From assembly GCF_000765825.2 (NCBI RefSeq), contig NZ_JRPE02000003.1, positions 1 through 64,000 on the forward strand: 64,000 nucleotides of DNA. The letters run 5' to 3'. This document shows, in pieces, positions 26,660 to 35,927 of this stretch. The number at the start of each line of letters is the position of its first letter. Within the stretch, counting starts at the first letter, position 1. The stretch comes from Helicobacter magdeburgensis. GTDB taxonomy: Bacteria; Campylobacterota; Campylobacteria; Campylobacterales; Helicobacteraceae. Under the pieces are notes generated by a model. It worked only from the letters and a program-made list of their open reading frames with translations, searched no databases and was not told the origin of the DNA. The position numbers and the translations under genes were made by a program.

Positions 26660-28372
26660 CTATTCCTTTTGGCTTAAATCCCATATCAAAAAGCCTATGG
26701 GGAAGTTTCCTTTGACATTATCAAAGGTGTAAGCTGGAGCGATAAAGCCTTTTAGAAATTTTGCTTGAAAAGTCTCTCTAAACTTTATGAAATTACTAGA
26801 ATTGACATATTTCAGTGTTGAAAAGGCGGCTAGGTGGCAGTGTGGAATCTCTTTATAGATTCTAAAGAAAAATTGTGCGAAAAGCTCATTACTCGCCTTC
26901 CCCATAGAATCTTTGTAGCGTTCATAAGTGGCATTACCTAGGCTTACGCCATCTTTATTTTTGCCTGTATTTGTTACCTGTGTCGCTGAGGCGGCTTCCG
27001 CATAGGGTGGATTGATAAAGATAATGAGTTTTTTGCGTTTTTCATCATCTTTTAGAATCTCTTGCAGGGATTTTGGCAGTTTAGATTCTACGCAATTAGG
27101 GCATTTAGAATCTAGTCCATTTTTAGTATGTTTATCACAAGGCTTGTCAAAAAACTCATCGTTTAAAAAGTCAAATTGAAAAATATGCTTTGGCAGTAGG
27201 TGCAGGGCATTTTCACTTGATAATTCTTGCATAATCTCTACATCGGCTTTATCTAAGGTAGAGGCATAGAGCCTGTGAGATTCTGTAAGGTTTGTGAGTA
27301 GATTGCCTGTCCCTGCGGCACAATCCCATACATAATACTCACTTTGATAGTTTTCACCTAGGGCTTTTTCTAGGTAGCTTTGGGCTTTGCTAACCCAAAT
27401 TTGCGGGGTGAAAAACGCACCCTTTCGCTCTCTAATATCGCTAGGGACTAGCAAATCTCGCCTATCTATAATGTAGCTCCAATACTCCTCTTTTGGTGGT
27501 CGTTCATAGAGATTCCAAAAGGCTGTGTGGGCTTTTTGATTATCATTAAAACTTGCGGTATCTTTTTGCTGTGTCCCCATAAATGTGGTGGTTTTATTAA
27601 ACTCATAATGCGTTTGTTTTAGCACGACAAAGAGTTTATCTAGTAGGCTTTGATTTTCAGCACTTAATAAATCTGCTAGATAGAAATCTGCGTCTAAAAT
27701 CCCTGCGTTTTTAGCAAGATTCCAATCAATGCCAATGCTTGGGGCTACGCTTGTAAGCCACTTTTGATAAATGGTGGTGAAGTTGTTTTTGGTTATGGGG
27801 ATTTTGGCGATGTTTTCATTATTTAGCGTGAAATTTGCTTGTATGAAAGATTGTAATTCTTTATAGTCGCTTTTGAAGCTAAATTGCAATTTTTTAGATT
27901 CTAAAAGTTCTTTTGTTTTGGTGTGGAGTGTTTTAAACTCTTTTGTGTCGTGGTTACTTGGGGTTACGTTCCAATTAAAGTCATTTTGTGTGAATATAGA
28001 ATCTAGCTCGTGGTAGGGGATAAAGGCGATTTTCTCACAATCGAGCGCTCCTAAGAAAATGGGCGGGAGATTGTTTTCATAGGTTTTTTCCTTGCCTATG
28101 GTTAGGATTAGCTGGATAAAAGATTCTATAATATCTGCCTTATTGCCTTTTTTGGCTTCTGCCCACAAAAAGTTTATAGGCTGGAAAAGTGTCTTTGCGT
28201 TGTAGCTTATACAAAAATCAATCCGCCCTAGAATCTGCGTGGAATCTAGATATTTTAAAAGGGCTTTTTGCTCTTTGTCTAGTTTGATATTTTCACTTTG
28301 TGGGTTTGGGCTGAAAAAATCAGCTGCCACTTTGTGCTTTAGCTCTTCTTCTGGGAGGTTTAGGGGATACAT
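26660..28372 (-). CDS. N6-adenine DNA methyltransferase, N-terminal and catalytic part of a split gene
   Basis: A 570-residue protein. The first 200 residues resemble the REase-like or dimerisation part of type I/IIG-type enzymes (SYNAKTLFQPINFLWAEAKKG). Then follow the SAM motif VWDCAAGTGNLLTNL and the catalytic NPPY in IIFINPPYAEA near 450. The frame ends directly after IGFLIWDLSQKE with a TAG TAA pair, short of the C-terminal target-recognition part typical of the family. That part seems to survive at 25162-26028, beyond the toxin cassette. A Cys-rich insert (CDKHTKNGLDSKCPNC) could bind zinc. Confidence 0.75.
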   Translation of the reverse strand: MYPLNLPEEELKHKVAADFFSPNPQSENIKLDKEQKALLKYLDSTQILGRIDFCISYNAKTLFQPINFLWAEAKKGNKADIIESFIQLILTIGKEKTYENNLPPIFLGALDCEKIAFIPYHELDSIFTQNDFNWNVTPSNHDTKEFKTLHTKTKELLESKKLQFSFKSDYKELQSFIQANFTLNNENIAKIPITKNNFTTIYQKWLTSVAPSIGIDWNLAKNAGILDADFYLADLLSAENQSLLDKLFVVLKQTHYEFNKTTTFMGTQQKDTASFNDNQKAHTAFWNLYERPPKEEYWSYIIDRRDLLVPSDIRERKGAFFTPQIWVSKAQSYLEKALGENYQSEYYVWDCAAGTGNLLTNLTESHRLYASTLDKADVEIMQELSSENALHLLPKHIFQFDFLNDEFFDKPCDKHTKNGLDSKCPNCVESKLPKSLQEILKDDEKRKKLIIFINPPYAEAASATQVTNTGKNKDGVSLGNATYERYKDSMGKASNELFAQFFFRIYKEIPHCHLAAFSTLKYVNSSNFIKFRETFQAKFLKGFIAPAYTFDNVKGNFPIGFLIWDLSQKE

Positions 28373-28410
28373 TTTACTCGCCTTTTGTGATTAAAGTTTG
28401 TATTGTAGCA

Positions 28411-28504
28411 AAATCGTTGCTTTTACGATTTTAGAGTGTGTATAGCAGACTCTAAACTTGCAAGAATCCTACTTAAGCTTAGATTCTTATCGCTATATAC
28501 ACTC
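28411..28504 (-). terminator. Nested hairpins between gpmI and the methyltransferase gene
   Basis: Between the gpmI stop and the next start lie a hairpin AAATCGT-ACGATTT (28411-28431) and a larger one with outer arms 28434-28446 and 28492-28504 (12 of 13 bases pair) enclosing an inner AAGAATC/GATTCTT stem. They probably end gpmI transcription, though no long T-tract is present; a small structured RNA is the alternative. Confidence 0.45.
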
Positions 28505-28551
28505 ATCTTTTCTTAACTCACAATATGCCATTTTGTCCTTGCGGCTAGAAT

Positions 28552-30021
28552 CTAAAACAACGGCTTATCCATCTCCTGCGGTATAGGCAGATTCATCGCC
28601 TTTAGAATGCTTGGGGCGATATTATTTAATCCACCATTAGCGATATGTGTAACTCCATTAATCATTCCAAAGCACCATACCTGCCCGATTGTGTGATTTG
28701 TCAGTGTGTTGCCATTGTCATCTTTCATCTCTTCGCAATTGCCGTGATCGCTTGTGATAAATAACGCATAGTCATTTGCCCTAGCAGATTCTATAATCCT
28801 GCCAAGCTCATAATCCACCGCTTCAACAGCCCTAATCGCCGCTTCAAAATTGCCCGTATGCCCTACCATATCGCCATTAGCAAAATTCACAACAATAAAA
28901 TCATAGCCCTTTTCCATCGCCCCTAGCACACATTCACTCACTTCATTTGCACTCATCTCCGGTTGCAAATCATAAGTCTTCACATTAGGTGAAGGTACAA
29001 GGCAACGCTCTTCATTGGGATATGGCTCTTCACGCCCACCATTAAAGAAAAATGTAATGTGTGCGTATTTCTCTGTTTCAGCGGTGTGAAACTGCCTTAA
29101 ACCATTTGTGGCAATGACTTCTGCAAGGGTATTTTGCACCTTTTGCTTGGGAAAAAGTATGGGATAGGGAAATGTCGCATCATACTCTGTCATCGTGGCG
29201 ATAGATAGCGGGATAAACTCTCGCTCAAACTCACTAAATTGTGGATTGCCTAAAGATTCTACAATCTCTCTTGCCCTATCAGAGCGGAAATTCACAAAAA
29301 TAAAAGCCTCTCCTGCCTCCATACCCTTATATCCGCCAAAACTCGCCGGGATTATAAACTCATCAAAAATCCCTTGATTATATTGATTCTTAATATACTC
29401 TTGCGGAGAAAGGGAGCTAGGATTCTTGCCTTGTGCTATGCTTTGATGGGCTTGTTGCACTCGCTCCCACCGCTTATCCCTATCCATAGCATAAAATCGC
29501 CCTGAAATACTTGCGATACTTACTTTTTCATTACACAGCTTTTCTATCTCGCTTAAATACCCTAATGCACTCTGTGGCAGGACATCTCGCCCATCAGTGA
29601 TAAGATGAAGCTTGATAGTTTTGCCTTGAATGGATAAAATCTCCACTAACGCCTTAAAATGTGAGATATGCGAATGCACCCCGCCATCACTTAACAACCC
29701 ACATAAATGCACCACGCTAGAATCTGCCACCGCTTGAAGCAGCGCAGGATTTTGAGCCAACTCACCGCTTGTAATGGCATTTGCAATCCTAACTAAATCT
29801 TGATACAAAATCCGCCCCGAGCCAATACACATATGCCCCACTTCCGAGTTTCCCATTTGCCCTTCCGGCAGCCCCACACTCAAGCCAAAGGTATCAATCA
29901 TACCATAAGGCACATTTTCAAATAAATAATCATAGTTTGGCTTTTTGGCGTGATAAAAAGCGTTGTGTGTTGTTTTATGGCTATAACCTATCCCGTCAGT
30001 AATCACAAGAATCGCTTTCAT
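28552..30021 (-). CDS. gpmI: 2,3-bisphosphoglycerate-independent phosphoglycerate mutase
   Basis: A 489-residue metalloenzyme of the alkaline phosphatase superfamily interconverting 3- and 2-phosphoglycerate. Metal and active-site motifs are present: VITDGIGY at the start (with the first Asp), [14 protein letters not shown] carrying the phospho-Ser, [24 protein letters not shown] and [12 protein letters not shown]. Length fits the Campylobacterota enzymes, slightly shorter than the usual 510. It works in glycolysis and gluconeogenesis, both needed in Helicobacter, where gluconeogenesis dominates. Confidence 0.95.
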   Translation of the reverse strand: MKAILVITDGIGYSHKTTHNAFYHAKKPNYDYLFENVPYGMIDTFGLSVGLPEGQMGNSEVGHMCIGSGRILYQDLVRIANAITSGELAQNPALLQAVADSSVVHLCGLLSDGGVHSHISHFKALVEILSIQGKTIKLHLITDGRDVLPQSALGYLSEIEKLCNEKVSIASISGRFYAMDRDKRWERVQQAHQSIAQGKNPSSLSPQEYIKNQYNQGIFDEFIIPASFGGYKGMEAGEAFIFVNFRSDRAREIVESLGNPQFSEFEREFIPLSIATMTEYDATFPYPILFPKQKVQNTLAEVIATNGLRQFHTAETEKYAHITFFFNGGREEPYPNEERCLVPSPNVKTYDLQPEMSANEVSECVLGAMEKGYDFIVVNFANGDMVGHTGNFEAAIRAVEAVDYELGRIIESARANDYALFITSDHGNCEEMKDDNGNTLTNHTIGQVWCFGMINGVTHIANGGLNNIAPSILKAMNLPIPQEMDKPLF

Positions 30022-30143
30022 TGTCTTTCCTTTAATATTTGATTGAAATTAACTAATTGTAGCTAAAATCAAACATCTTTCACCAACCAAATCAAATTCC
30101 CTAGCTTTATGTGAGATTCACATAACTACCAAAGGATTCAAAT

Positions 30144-31223
30144 ATGCTCTATTGGCTTTACCAACATTTTGGGATTAATATTTTCTCCTACATTACTTTC
30201 CGTGCGGGAATGGCGTTTTTTCTCGCCTTTGGAAGTGCTGTGCTGCTTATGCCTTATTTCATCAAATGGGCAAAGGCAAAAAAGGCTAATCAGCCCATAT
30301 CCACTTATGTAGCCGCACACGAGGGTAAGAAAAATACTCCCACAATGGGCGGAATTGTCTTTATTGTAAGTATGCTCTTTGCCTCTTTACTCTGTGCGAA
30401 TCTTTTTAATCCCTATGTGTTGCTTGGGCTATTTTGTATTGTGAGCTTTGCACTCATTGGAGCTAGAGATGATTATATGAAAATATCAGCAAAAAGCAAC
30501 GCGGGAATGAGTGCTAAGATGAAGTTCTTTTTACTCTTTGTTGTAGCACTGCTTGTTACTTCTGCTCTTTTATATATCGGGCATAATACAAACCTTTATG
30601 TGCCATTTATGAAATATCCGCTTTTTGATTTAGGTGCGTTTAAAATCGCTGGAATCCCTGTCCTTGCGTTGGGATTTTGGATACTTGTATTTTTAGCCAC
30701 AAGTAATGCGGTCAATATCACCGATGGACTTGATGGCTTGGCTACTGTGCCTAGCATTTGTGCGTTATTTTCACTCTCCATTTTTGTATATGTGGCTGGA
30801 CACGCAGGATTTTCTGGCTATCTTTTATGGCCCAAGGTCGTGGATAGTGGGGAATTAGCCATTTTATCGGTAGCCCTAATTGGTGCGCTTTTTGGATTCT
30901 TGTGGTATAACTGCCACCCGGCTCAAGTCTTTATGGGAGATAGTGGAAGCCTTAGCCTTGGGGCATTCATCGCATTTATGGCGATTGTTTCAAATAATGA
31001 GATTCTGCTCTTACTCATTGGCATTATTTTTGTGATTGAAGCATTATCGGTGATTTTACAAGTGGGGAGCTATAAATATAGAAAGAAAAGAATCTTTGCT
31101 ATGGCACCTATTCATCATCACTTTGAAGTGCGAGGCTGGGCGGAAAATAAAATCATTGTGCGATTTTGGATTATTGCGATTTTAGCAAATCTCATCGCCA
31201 TTCTTAGCCTTAAAATCCGCTAA
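30144..31223 (+). CDS. mraY: Phospho-N-acetylmuramoyl-pentapeptide transferase
   Basis: A 359-residue polytopic membrane enzyme that makes lipid I. Family motifs: [42 protein letters not shown] and the His-rich loop [17 protein letters not shown] precedes the ATG. murD follows after 27 bases, so the two peptidoglycan genes form a small operon. Confidence 0.97.
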   Translation: MLYWLYQHFGINIFSYITFRAGMAFFLAFGSAVLLMPYFIKWAKAKKANQPISTYVAAHEGKKNTPTMGGIVFIVSMLFASLLCANLFNPYVLLGLFCIVSFALIGARDDYMKISAKSNAGMSAKMKFFLLFVVALLVTSALLYIGHNTNLYVPFMKYPLFDLGAFKIAGIPVLALGFWILVFLATSNAVNITDGLDGLATVPSICALFSLSIFVYVAGHAGFSGYLLWPKVVDSGELAILSVALIGALFGFLWYNCHPAQVFMGDSGSLSLGAFIAFMAIVSNNEILLLLIGIIFVIEALSVILQVGSYKYRKKRIFAMAPIHHHFEVRGWAENKIIVRFWIIAILANLIAILSLKIR

Positions 31224-31250
31224 GAATCTAAGAATCTATAAGGAAAATCT

Positions 31251-32504
31251 ATGCGTATCAGTATTTTTGGTTATGGCGTTACGACCACTCCACTTGTGAG
31301 CTTCCTTAACAATCAAGGACATACACTTCATATTTATGATGATAAGTTTGAATCTGCAAGCACAGATAGCTTTGGCAATGCCCTGCTCCCTTCAAATGCC
31401 TTTAAGCCAGAATCTAGTGATATGGAGATTCTAAGTCCGGGCATTCCGCCCTATCATCAGCTCGTGCAAAAGGCACAAAATCTTATAAGCGAGTATGATT
31501 ATTTTAATATGCTCTTACAAAATGAAGCAAATCCGCCCTTAAACATTTGGATAAGTGGCACAAATGGCAAAACCACCACCACGGAAATGACAACTTTGCT
31601 TTTAGAGCCTTTTCACGCACAAAGCGGAGGGAATATCGGCACGCCCTTAGCCCTTTTATATCAAAACAAAGCCACAAAAATATGGGTGCTTGAGACTAGC
31701 TCCTTTACCCTGCACTACACACACAAAGCCTACCCTAGAATCTACGCTCTTTTGCCTGTGAAAGAAGATCATATCACTTGGCACGGCAGTTTTGAAAACT
31801 ACATTAGCGACAAGCTTAGCCCGCTTACAATTATGGATAGTCTAACCCACGCCATTATCCCCGCACAATTTGTTAATCACAAGATAGTAGCCCAATACAA
31901 AGGCAATCTTATCACTTATGAATCTAGCCTTGATCTCGCCCAAAAATGCTCTATCGCCCTGCAAGATATTGTGTTTAAAGAGCCTTTTTTGCTTGATAGC
32001 GTGATTGCTTTAAGTATTGCAAAACTCGCCGCTAAAGCCGATAACATAGAGCGATTAAACACCTTTAGCATAGGCAAACATAGGATTGAAGAGTTTTATG
32101 ATAAGCATAATCGCCTATGGGTTGATGATAGCAAAGGCACAAATGTTGATGCTACCATTCAAGCGATTAAACGCTATGCTAACACGCACCTTATGCTTAT
32201 CTTAGGCGGTGATGACAAGGGGGCAAATCTCACGCCCCTTTTTGAAGCTATGCAGGGAGCGGATATTGAGATTTTTAGCATTGGGGCAAATGAAGAGCGT
32301 CTAGCCACTTTAGCAAAGCAGTATGGTATCCCCCTTACAAAATGTGAAAATCTCACAAACGCTATGGGTAAAATCCACGCCAAACGCACACCAGATTCTA
32401 AAGATGTCGTTTTGCTATCCCCCGCTGCGGCAAGCCTAGATCAATTTAGCTCATATAAGCAAAGGGGCGAACTCTTTGTCTCACTTGCCCTACAAAATGA
32501 GTAA
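31251..32504 (+). CDS. murD: UDP-N-acetylmuramoylalanine--D-glutamate ligase
   Basis: A 417-residue Mur ligase adding D-Glu to UDP-MurNAc-L-Ala. The ATP loop ISGTNGKTTTTEM lies near residue 100, with VLETSSFTLHY, KHRIEEF and WVDDSKGTNVDAT in the C-terminal half. The length is short, as in other epsilon-class Mur ligases. AAGGAAAATCT precedes the ATG. Downstream the TSUP permease gene converges on it with an 8-base gap. Confidence 0.95.
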   Translation: MRISIFGYGVTTTPLVSFLNNQGHTLHIYDDKFESASTDSFGNALLPSNAFKPESSDMEILSPGIPPYHQLVQKAQNLISEYDYFNMLLQNEANPPLNIWISGTNGKTTTTEMTTLLLEPFHAQSGGNIGTPLALLYQNKATKIWVLETSSFTLHYTHKAYPRIYALLPVKEDHITWHGSFENYISDKLSPLTIMDSLTHAIIPAQFVNHKIVAQYKGNLITYESSLDLAQKCSIALQDIVFKEPFLLDSVIALSIAKLAAKADNIERLNTFSIGKHRIEEFYDKHNRLWVDDSKGTNVDATIQAIKRYANTHLMLILGGDDKGANLTPLFEAMQGADIEIFSIGANEERLATLAKQYGIPLTKCENLTNAMGKIHAKRTPDSKDVVLLSPAAASLDQFSSYKQRGELFVSLALQNE

Positions 32505-32512
32505 GATGAACA

Positions 32513-33274
32513 CTAAAAAAACTCTTTAATAATCAGCCTTATAGACATAATAAAGCATAGGCAAATCACCACAGGGCGGATAATTTTCGCTCCGTGTTTT
32601 ATGGCAAGTTTCGCCCCCAGACTCGCCCCTATCATCTGCCCTACACACATTAATATGCCTAGAATCCACAGCACATTCCCACCTGCAATAAAAAGCAATG
32701 CCGAAGAGAGATTGATACTAAAAACAAGAACGCGAGAGTGTGCTAGGGCTTTACTCAAGCCGTAACCTGCTATACTAACAAATATCATCAGCACAAAAGA
32801 GCCTATCCCCACGCCTAAAAGCCCACCATACACACTTGCCACCGCACAAGAAGCGTATAAAAGCAAGGGATATTTTGTCCTTGCCCTATCCTCATCACTT
32901 AGCTTTGGTGAAAACAAAAAATACATTCCTACAAGAATCATCACAAAAGGCAGGATTTTAGATAGAATCTCAAGCGATACAAACTGCACAGCAAAAGCCC
33001 CCAAGCCAGAAAATATCACCGCTATGGCAATGCAAATGCGACTTTGCTGAAAGTCCATTAGTCCATTTTTATAGTAATGAGCCGCCCCGGTGAATGAACC
33101 CACACAGGCTTGAAGCTTGTTTGTCGCTAGGGCTTGAAGGGGATTTAGCCCACTCAACAAAAGCAGGGGCATAGTTATCATTCCAGCCCCGCCAGAGAGT
33201 GAGCCTACAAACCCACCAAAGATAGATGCCACAAACAGCACAATATACCAAACTACTTCAATACTGCCAAACAT
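32513..33274 (-). CDS. TSUP/TauE-type permease
   Basis: A 253-residue membrane protein with about eight helices and the duplicated TSUP pattern: GGFVGSLSGGAGMITMPLLLLSGL at the start and VYGGLLGVGIGSFVLMIFVSIAGY in the second half. The family moves sulfite, sulfonates or other small organic sulfur compounds. Substrate is unknown here, and neighbours give no hint. Closest in pattern to the YfcA type. Confidence 0.82.
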   Translation of the reverse strand: MFGSIEVVWYIVLFVASIFGGFVGSLSGGAGMITMPLLLLSGLNPLQALATNKLQACVGSFTGAAHYYKNGLMDFQQSRICIAIAVIFSGLGAFAVQFVSLEILSKILPFVMILVGMYFLFSPKLSDEDRARTKYPLLLYASCAVASVYGGLLGVGIGSFVLMIFVSIAGYGLSKALAHSRVLVFSINLSSALLFIAGGNVLWILGILMCVGQMIGASLGAKLAIKHGAKIIRPVVICLCFIMSIRLIIKEFF

Positions 33275-33380
33275 ACCACAACCTTTATTTTGCCTTGTAT
33301 AATCATAGTTCGCAAAGCTTAATGTTTTTTCACAAAGTTGTTTGAATCTGCCATTAATAAATTACCAAGCTTTCTATCTC

Positions 33381-35927
33381 TTATTTCTGCTTATTTAAAA
33401 ACCCATCAAATTCATCAATAAATGTTTGATTTTTGCTTATATCTTTATTTATAAAAAATGGTAAAGATTCTAATGTCAATATTTGATTTGTATCTGTGTC
33501 AAGCTTTTTGCCCTTTAGCATTGCTAGAAAATCCTCTTTCCAACTATCTTTAGGGGCTAAATGCTCTCCCTTTGTCTCCATAAAACATTGAATACTTAAA
33601 AACTTATCATTCCTTTCACTCAATTTTTTGCCAAAGAAAATAAAATCAGGCTCAAAGCCCATTCCATAAGTTACTTCATTTGCGCGATTATCATAAATTT
33701 TAAATTCTTTAAATCCCTCATTTCTTATAATAAACCATTGAGAAAACATCTTATCAATATCATCTTTTCTGCTCTCTATAAATTCCAAAAATTCTCTTTC
33801 TAGCTTACTATCATAACAAAATGTCTTATGATATAACCAAGTGAATCTAGAATCTTCAAAATTATCATCATTTTTAAAGATTATTCTATCGCCTATATTA
33901 AATTTATGAGACTGAAACTCACTTACTTCATATTCTTGCTTGATACTTTGCTTTAAGGATTTAAAATTTTCCAAAATATACTTTGCTATTTCAAGTTTAT
34001 TTTCCATATTAAATGTTTGTTTTTTTGAAAAGCATACATATATTTTTTTTAAATAATTTTCTATAAAATCCCTTTTGCTTTTAAAGTCAAGATTCTTATT
34101 AATTTCTTTAAAACTAAGCCCTAACATATTCATTGCTTTAAGAAAATATTTAGTATCTATAATAGATTCAAGCGTTGAAGAGTTTTGTAAATCATATTCT
34201 TCTTTCACAATCTCAAATTTCTCTTCACTTTCTTTTATAGAGTTTGAAAAAAGTGGAATTTGCAGTCCCTTTATTTTCTGCTCTATTTCAGCTCTTGTCA
34301 TAGAGAAAAGTTGTAAATCCCCTCTTCTAATCCTTTTATTATTGGCATAATAAATTTTGTTATCATCAATAATAGGCTTTATCTTTTCATTGACAATTAA
34401 ATCTACACGCCTTTTTTCTTCTTCAAATAACAAGCCTTGCTTATTCATACTTTCATTAAGATTTTTAATAAATGCGACATCATTAATGGTATGATAGCTT
34501 AGTCTCTCTAGGGCGTTTAGCTCATTATCTAAGTCATTATCATATTTTCTTATATAAATAGAATCACTATCAAACATAAATGATGGGTCTTTAAAAGGAT
34601 AATATCTAGCACCTCTTCCTATAAGCTGAACTTCCTTAGTCGTAATAGCCTTACTAGCTTTATTACTACCAAGTCTTACTATATCAAAAAGGTTTAGCAC
34701 ATCCCAACCCTCATTGAGTTTATCTACTGAAAAAATCACTCTTATTTCATTGCTTGTATCCTCCAAAGTATTTAATAATACTTGATTTTTTTCAAGCTCT
34801 TTTTCATCATTTGTATTTAATATATACAATGATTTAAAATTATTCTTTAAAAAGTTGATAATGCTATTTGCATACGATAAACCATATTCTTTTTTAAAAA
34901 ATTCTAAGCTTTTATGTAAAAGCTCACTCTCTTTATCAATATTTTCATAAAAGCTACTTATTTGAGAAGCTTCTAAATTTTCTAAAAAATTTATAAAAAA
35001 CTTTTCATTTTGCTTTGATTCATTTATAGATTCACTTTTATACATTATTACAGGTTTTAGTATGATATTATGCTTTTGTGCGAGTAGCTCTCTATAAAGG
35101 CTTGTTAGCATACTGCCTAAGATTCTATACTCTAAAGTTTCATTGTTATATTTTGTTAGAAATATCCGTTTAGAATAGCCGTCTTTGCAAAACTCTTTTA
35201 AAGCGTATTCATAAATTATTTTATTTGTATATTTTTCTAAAACATTAGCCTCTTGTGGTATCGTAGCACTAAATTCAAATAATAAATTTTCTTTATTGCT
35301 TTCATAAGCCTTTGTTATGATTGTCTCCCAACCCTCTTTATTTTCCTTTTCACTTTTACTTTTAGTATCGCTATTTAAATGATGTGCTTCATCAGCCAAT
35401 AACACAATCTTTTTATCCACTAAATCACTAAAGCTTAAAGAATTTTCCCTTTCTGTTTTAAATAAAGAAAACAAAGCCTGTATAGTCGTAAAATGTATAT
35501 TGATACATTCATCTTTACTTTCACTTAGATTATTTAATAAATTAATCTCTACATTTTCAGAATCTATATTGATACTCTCTTTAAAAAGGTATTTACTTGA
35601 ATATTTATCAGCAAAATTCGCCTTAGTTTTTTCCAATATAGAATTAGAATTTACAAAGAAAATAAAATCTCTATATCCCCTTTTATAGCAATCAAGTATC
35701 AAAGCAGCCATTATCAGCGTTTTCCCACTGCCTGTTGCCATATTAAACATTAAATGATTTTGTTTTATAGAATCTACATTAGCATAATAATATTTCAGTA
35801 CTTTTTCTTGGTAGATTCTTAGCTCTTTAGATAAATTTTCTTTGATATACAAAGGTATCTCTATATCTTCCAGCCCTCTTTTTCCAAACTCTTCTAGTAA
35901 GGTCTCATATAACTTTTTATTAAACAT
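33381..35927 (-). CDS. Type III restriction endonuclease subunit Res
   Basis: About 848 residues: a superfamily 2 helicase with MATGSGKTLIMAALIL (Walker A), LADEAHHLN (motif II), EFSATIP (motif III) and QLIGRGARYYP (motif VI), then a C-terminal region with the endonuclease-like stretch GFEPDFIF...QCFMETKGEH (PD...ExK pattern). It needs the neighbouring Mod to cut. The codon stretch before MFNKK allows alternative starts up to 35939. Base composition is lower in G+C than around it (34981-35040 has 10 G/C in 60), a sign of transfer. Confidence 0.92.
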   Translation of the reverse strand: MFNKKLYETLLEEFGKRGLEDIEIPLYIKENLSKELRIYQEKVLKYYYANVDSIKQNHLMFNMATGSGKTLIMAALILDCYKRGYRDFIFFVNSNSILEKTKANFADKYSSKYLFKESINIDSENVEINLLNNLSESKDECINIHFTTIQALFSLFKTERENSLSFSDLVDKKIVLLADEAHHLNSDTKSKSEKENKEGWETIITKAYESNKENLLFEFSATIPQEANVLEKYTNKIIYEYALKEFCKDGYSKRIFLTKYNNETLEYRILGSMLTSLYRELLAQKHNIILKPVIMYKSESINESKQNEKFFINFLENLEASQISSFYENIDKESELLHKSLEFFKKEYGLSYANSIINFLKNNFKSLYILNTNDEKELEKNQVLLNTLEDTSNEIRVIFSVDKLNEGWDVLNLFDIVRLGSNKASKAITTKEVQLIGRGARYYPFKDPSFMFDSDSIYIRKYDNDLDNELNALERLSYHTINDVAFIKNLNESMNKQGLLFEEEKRRVDLIVNEKIKPIIDDNKIYYANNKRIRRGDLQLFSMTRAEIEQKIKGLQIPLFSNSIKESEEKFEIVKEEYDLQNSSTLESIIDTKYFLKAMNMLGLSFKEINKNLDFKSKRDFIENYLKKIYVCFSKKQTFNMENKLEIAKYILENFKSLKQSIKQEYEVSEFQSHKFNIGDRIIFKNDDNFEDSRFTWLYHKTFCYDSKLEREFLEFIESRKDDIDKMFSQWFIIRNEGFKEFKIYDNRANEVTYGMGFEPDFIFFGKKLSERNDKFLSIQCFMETKGEHLAPKDSWKEDFLAMLKGKKLDTDTNQILTLESLPFFINKDISKNQTFIDEFDGFLNKQK

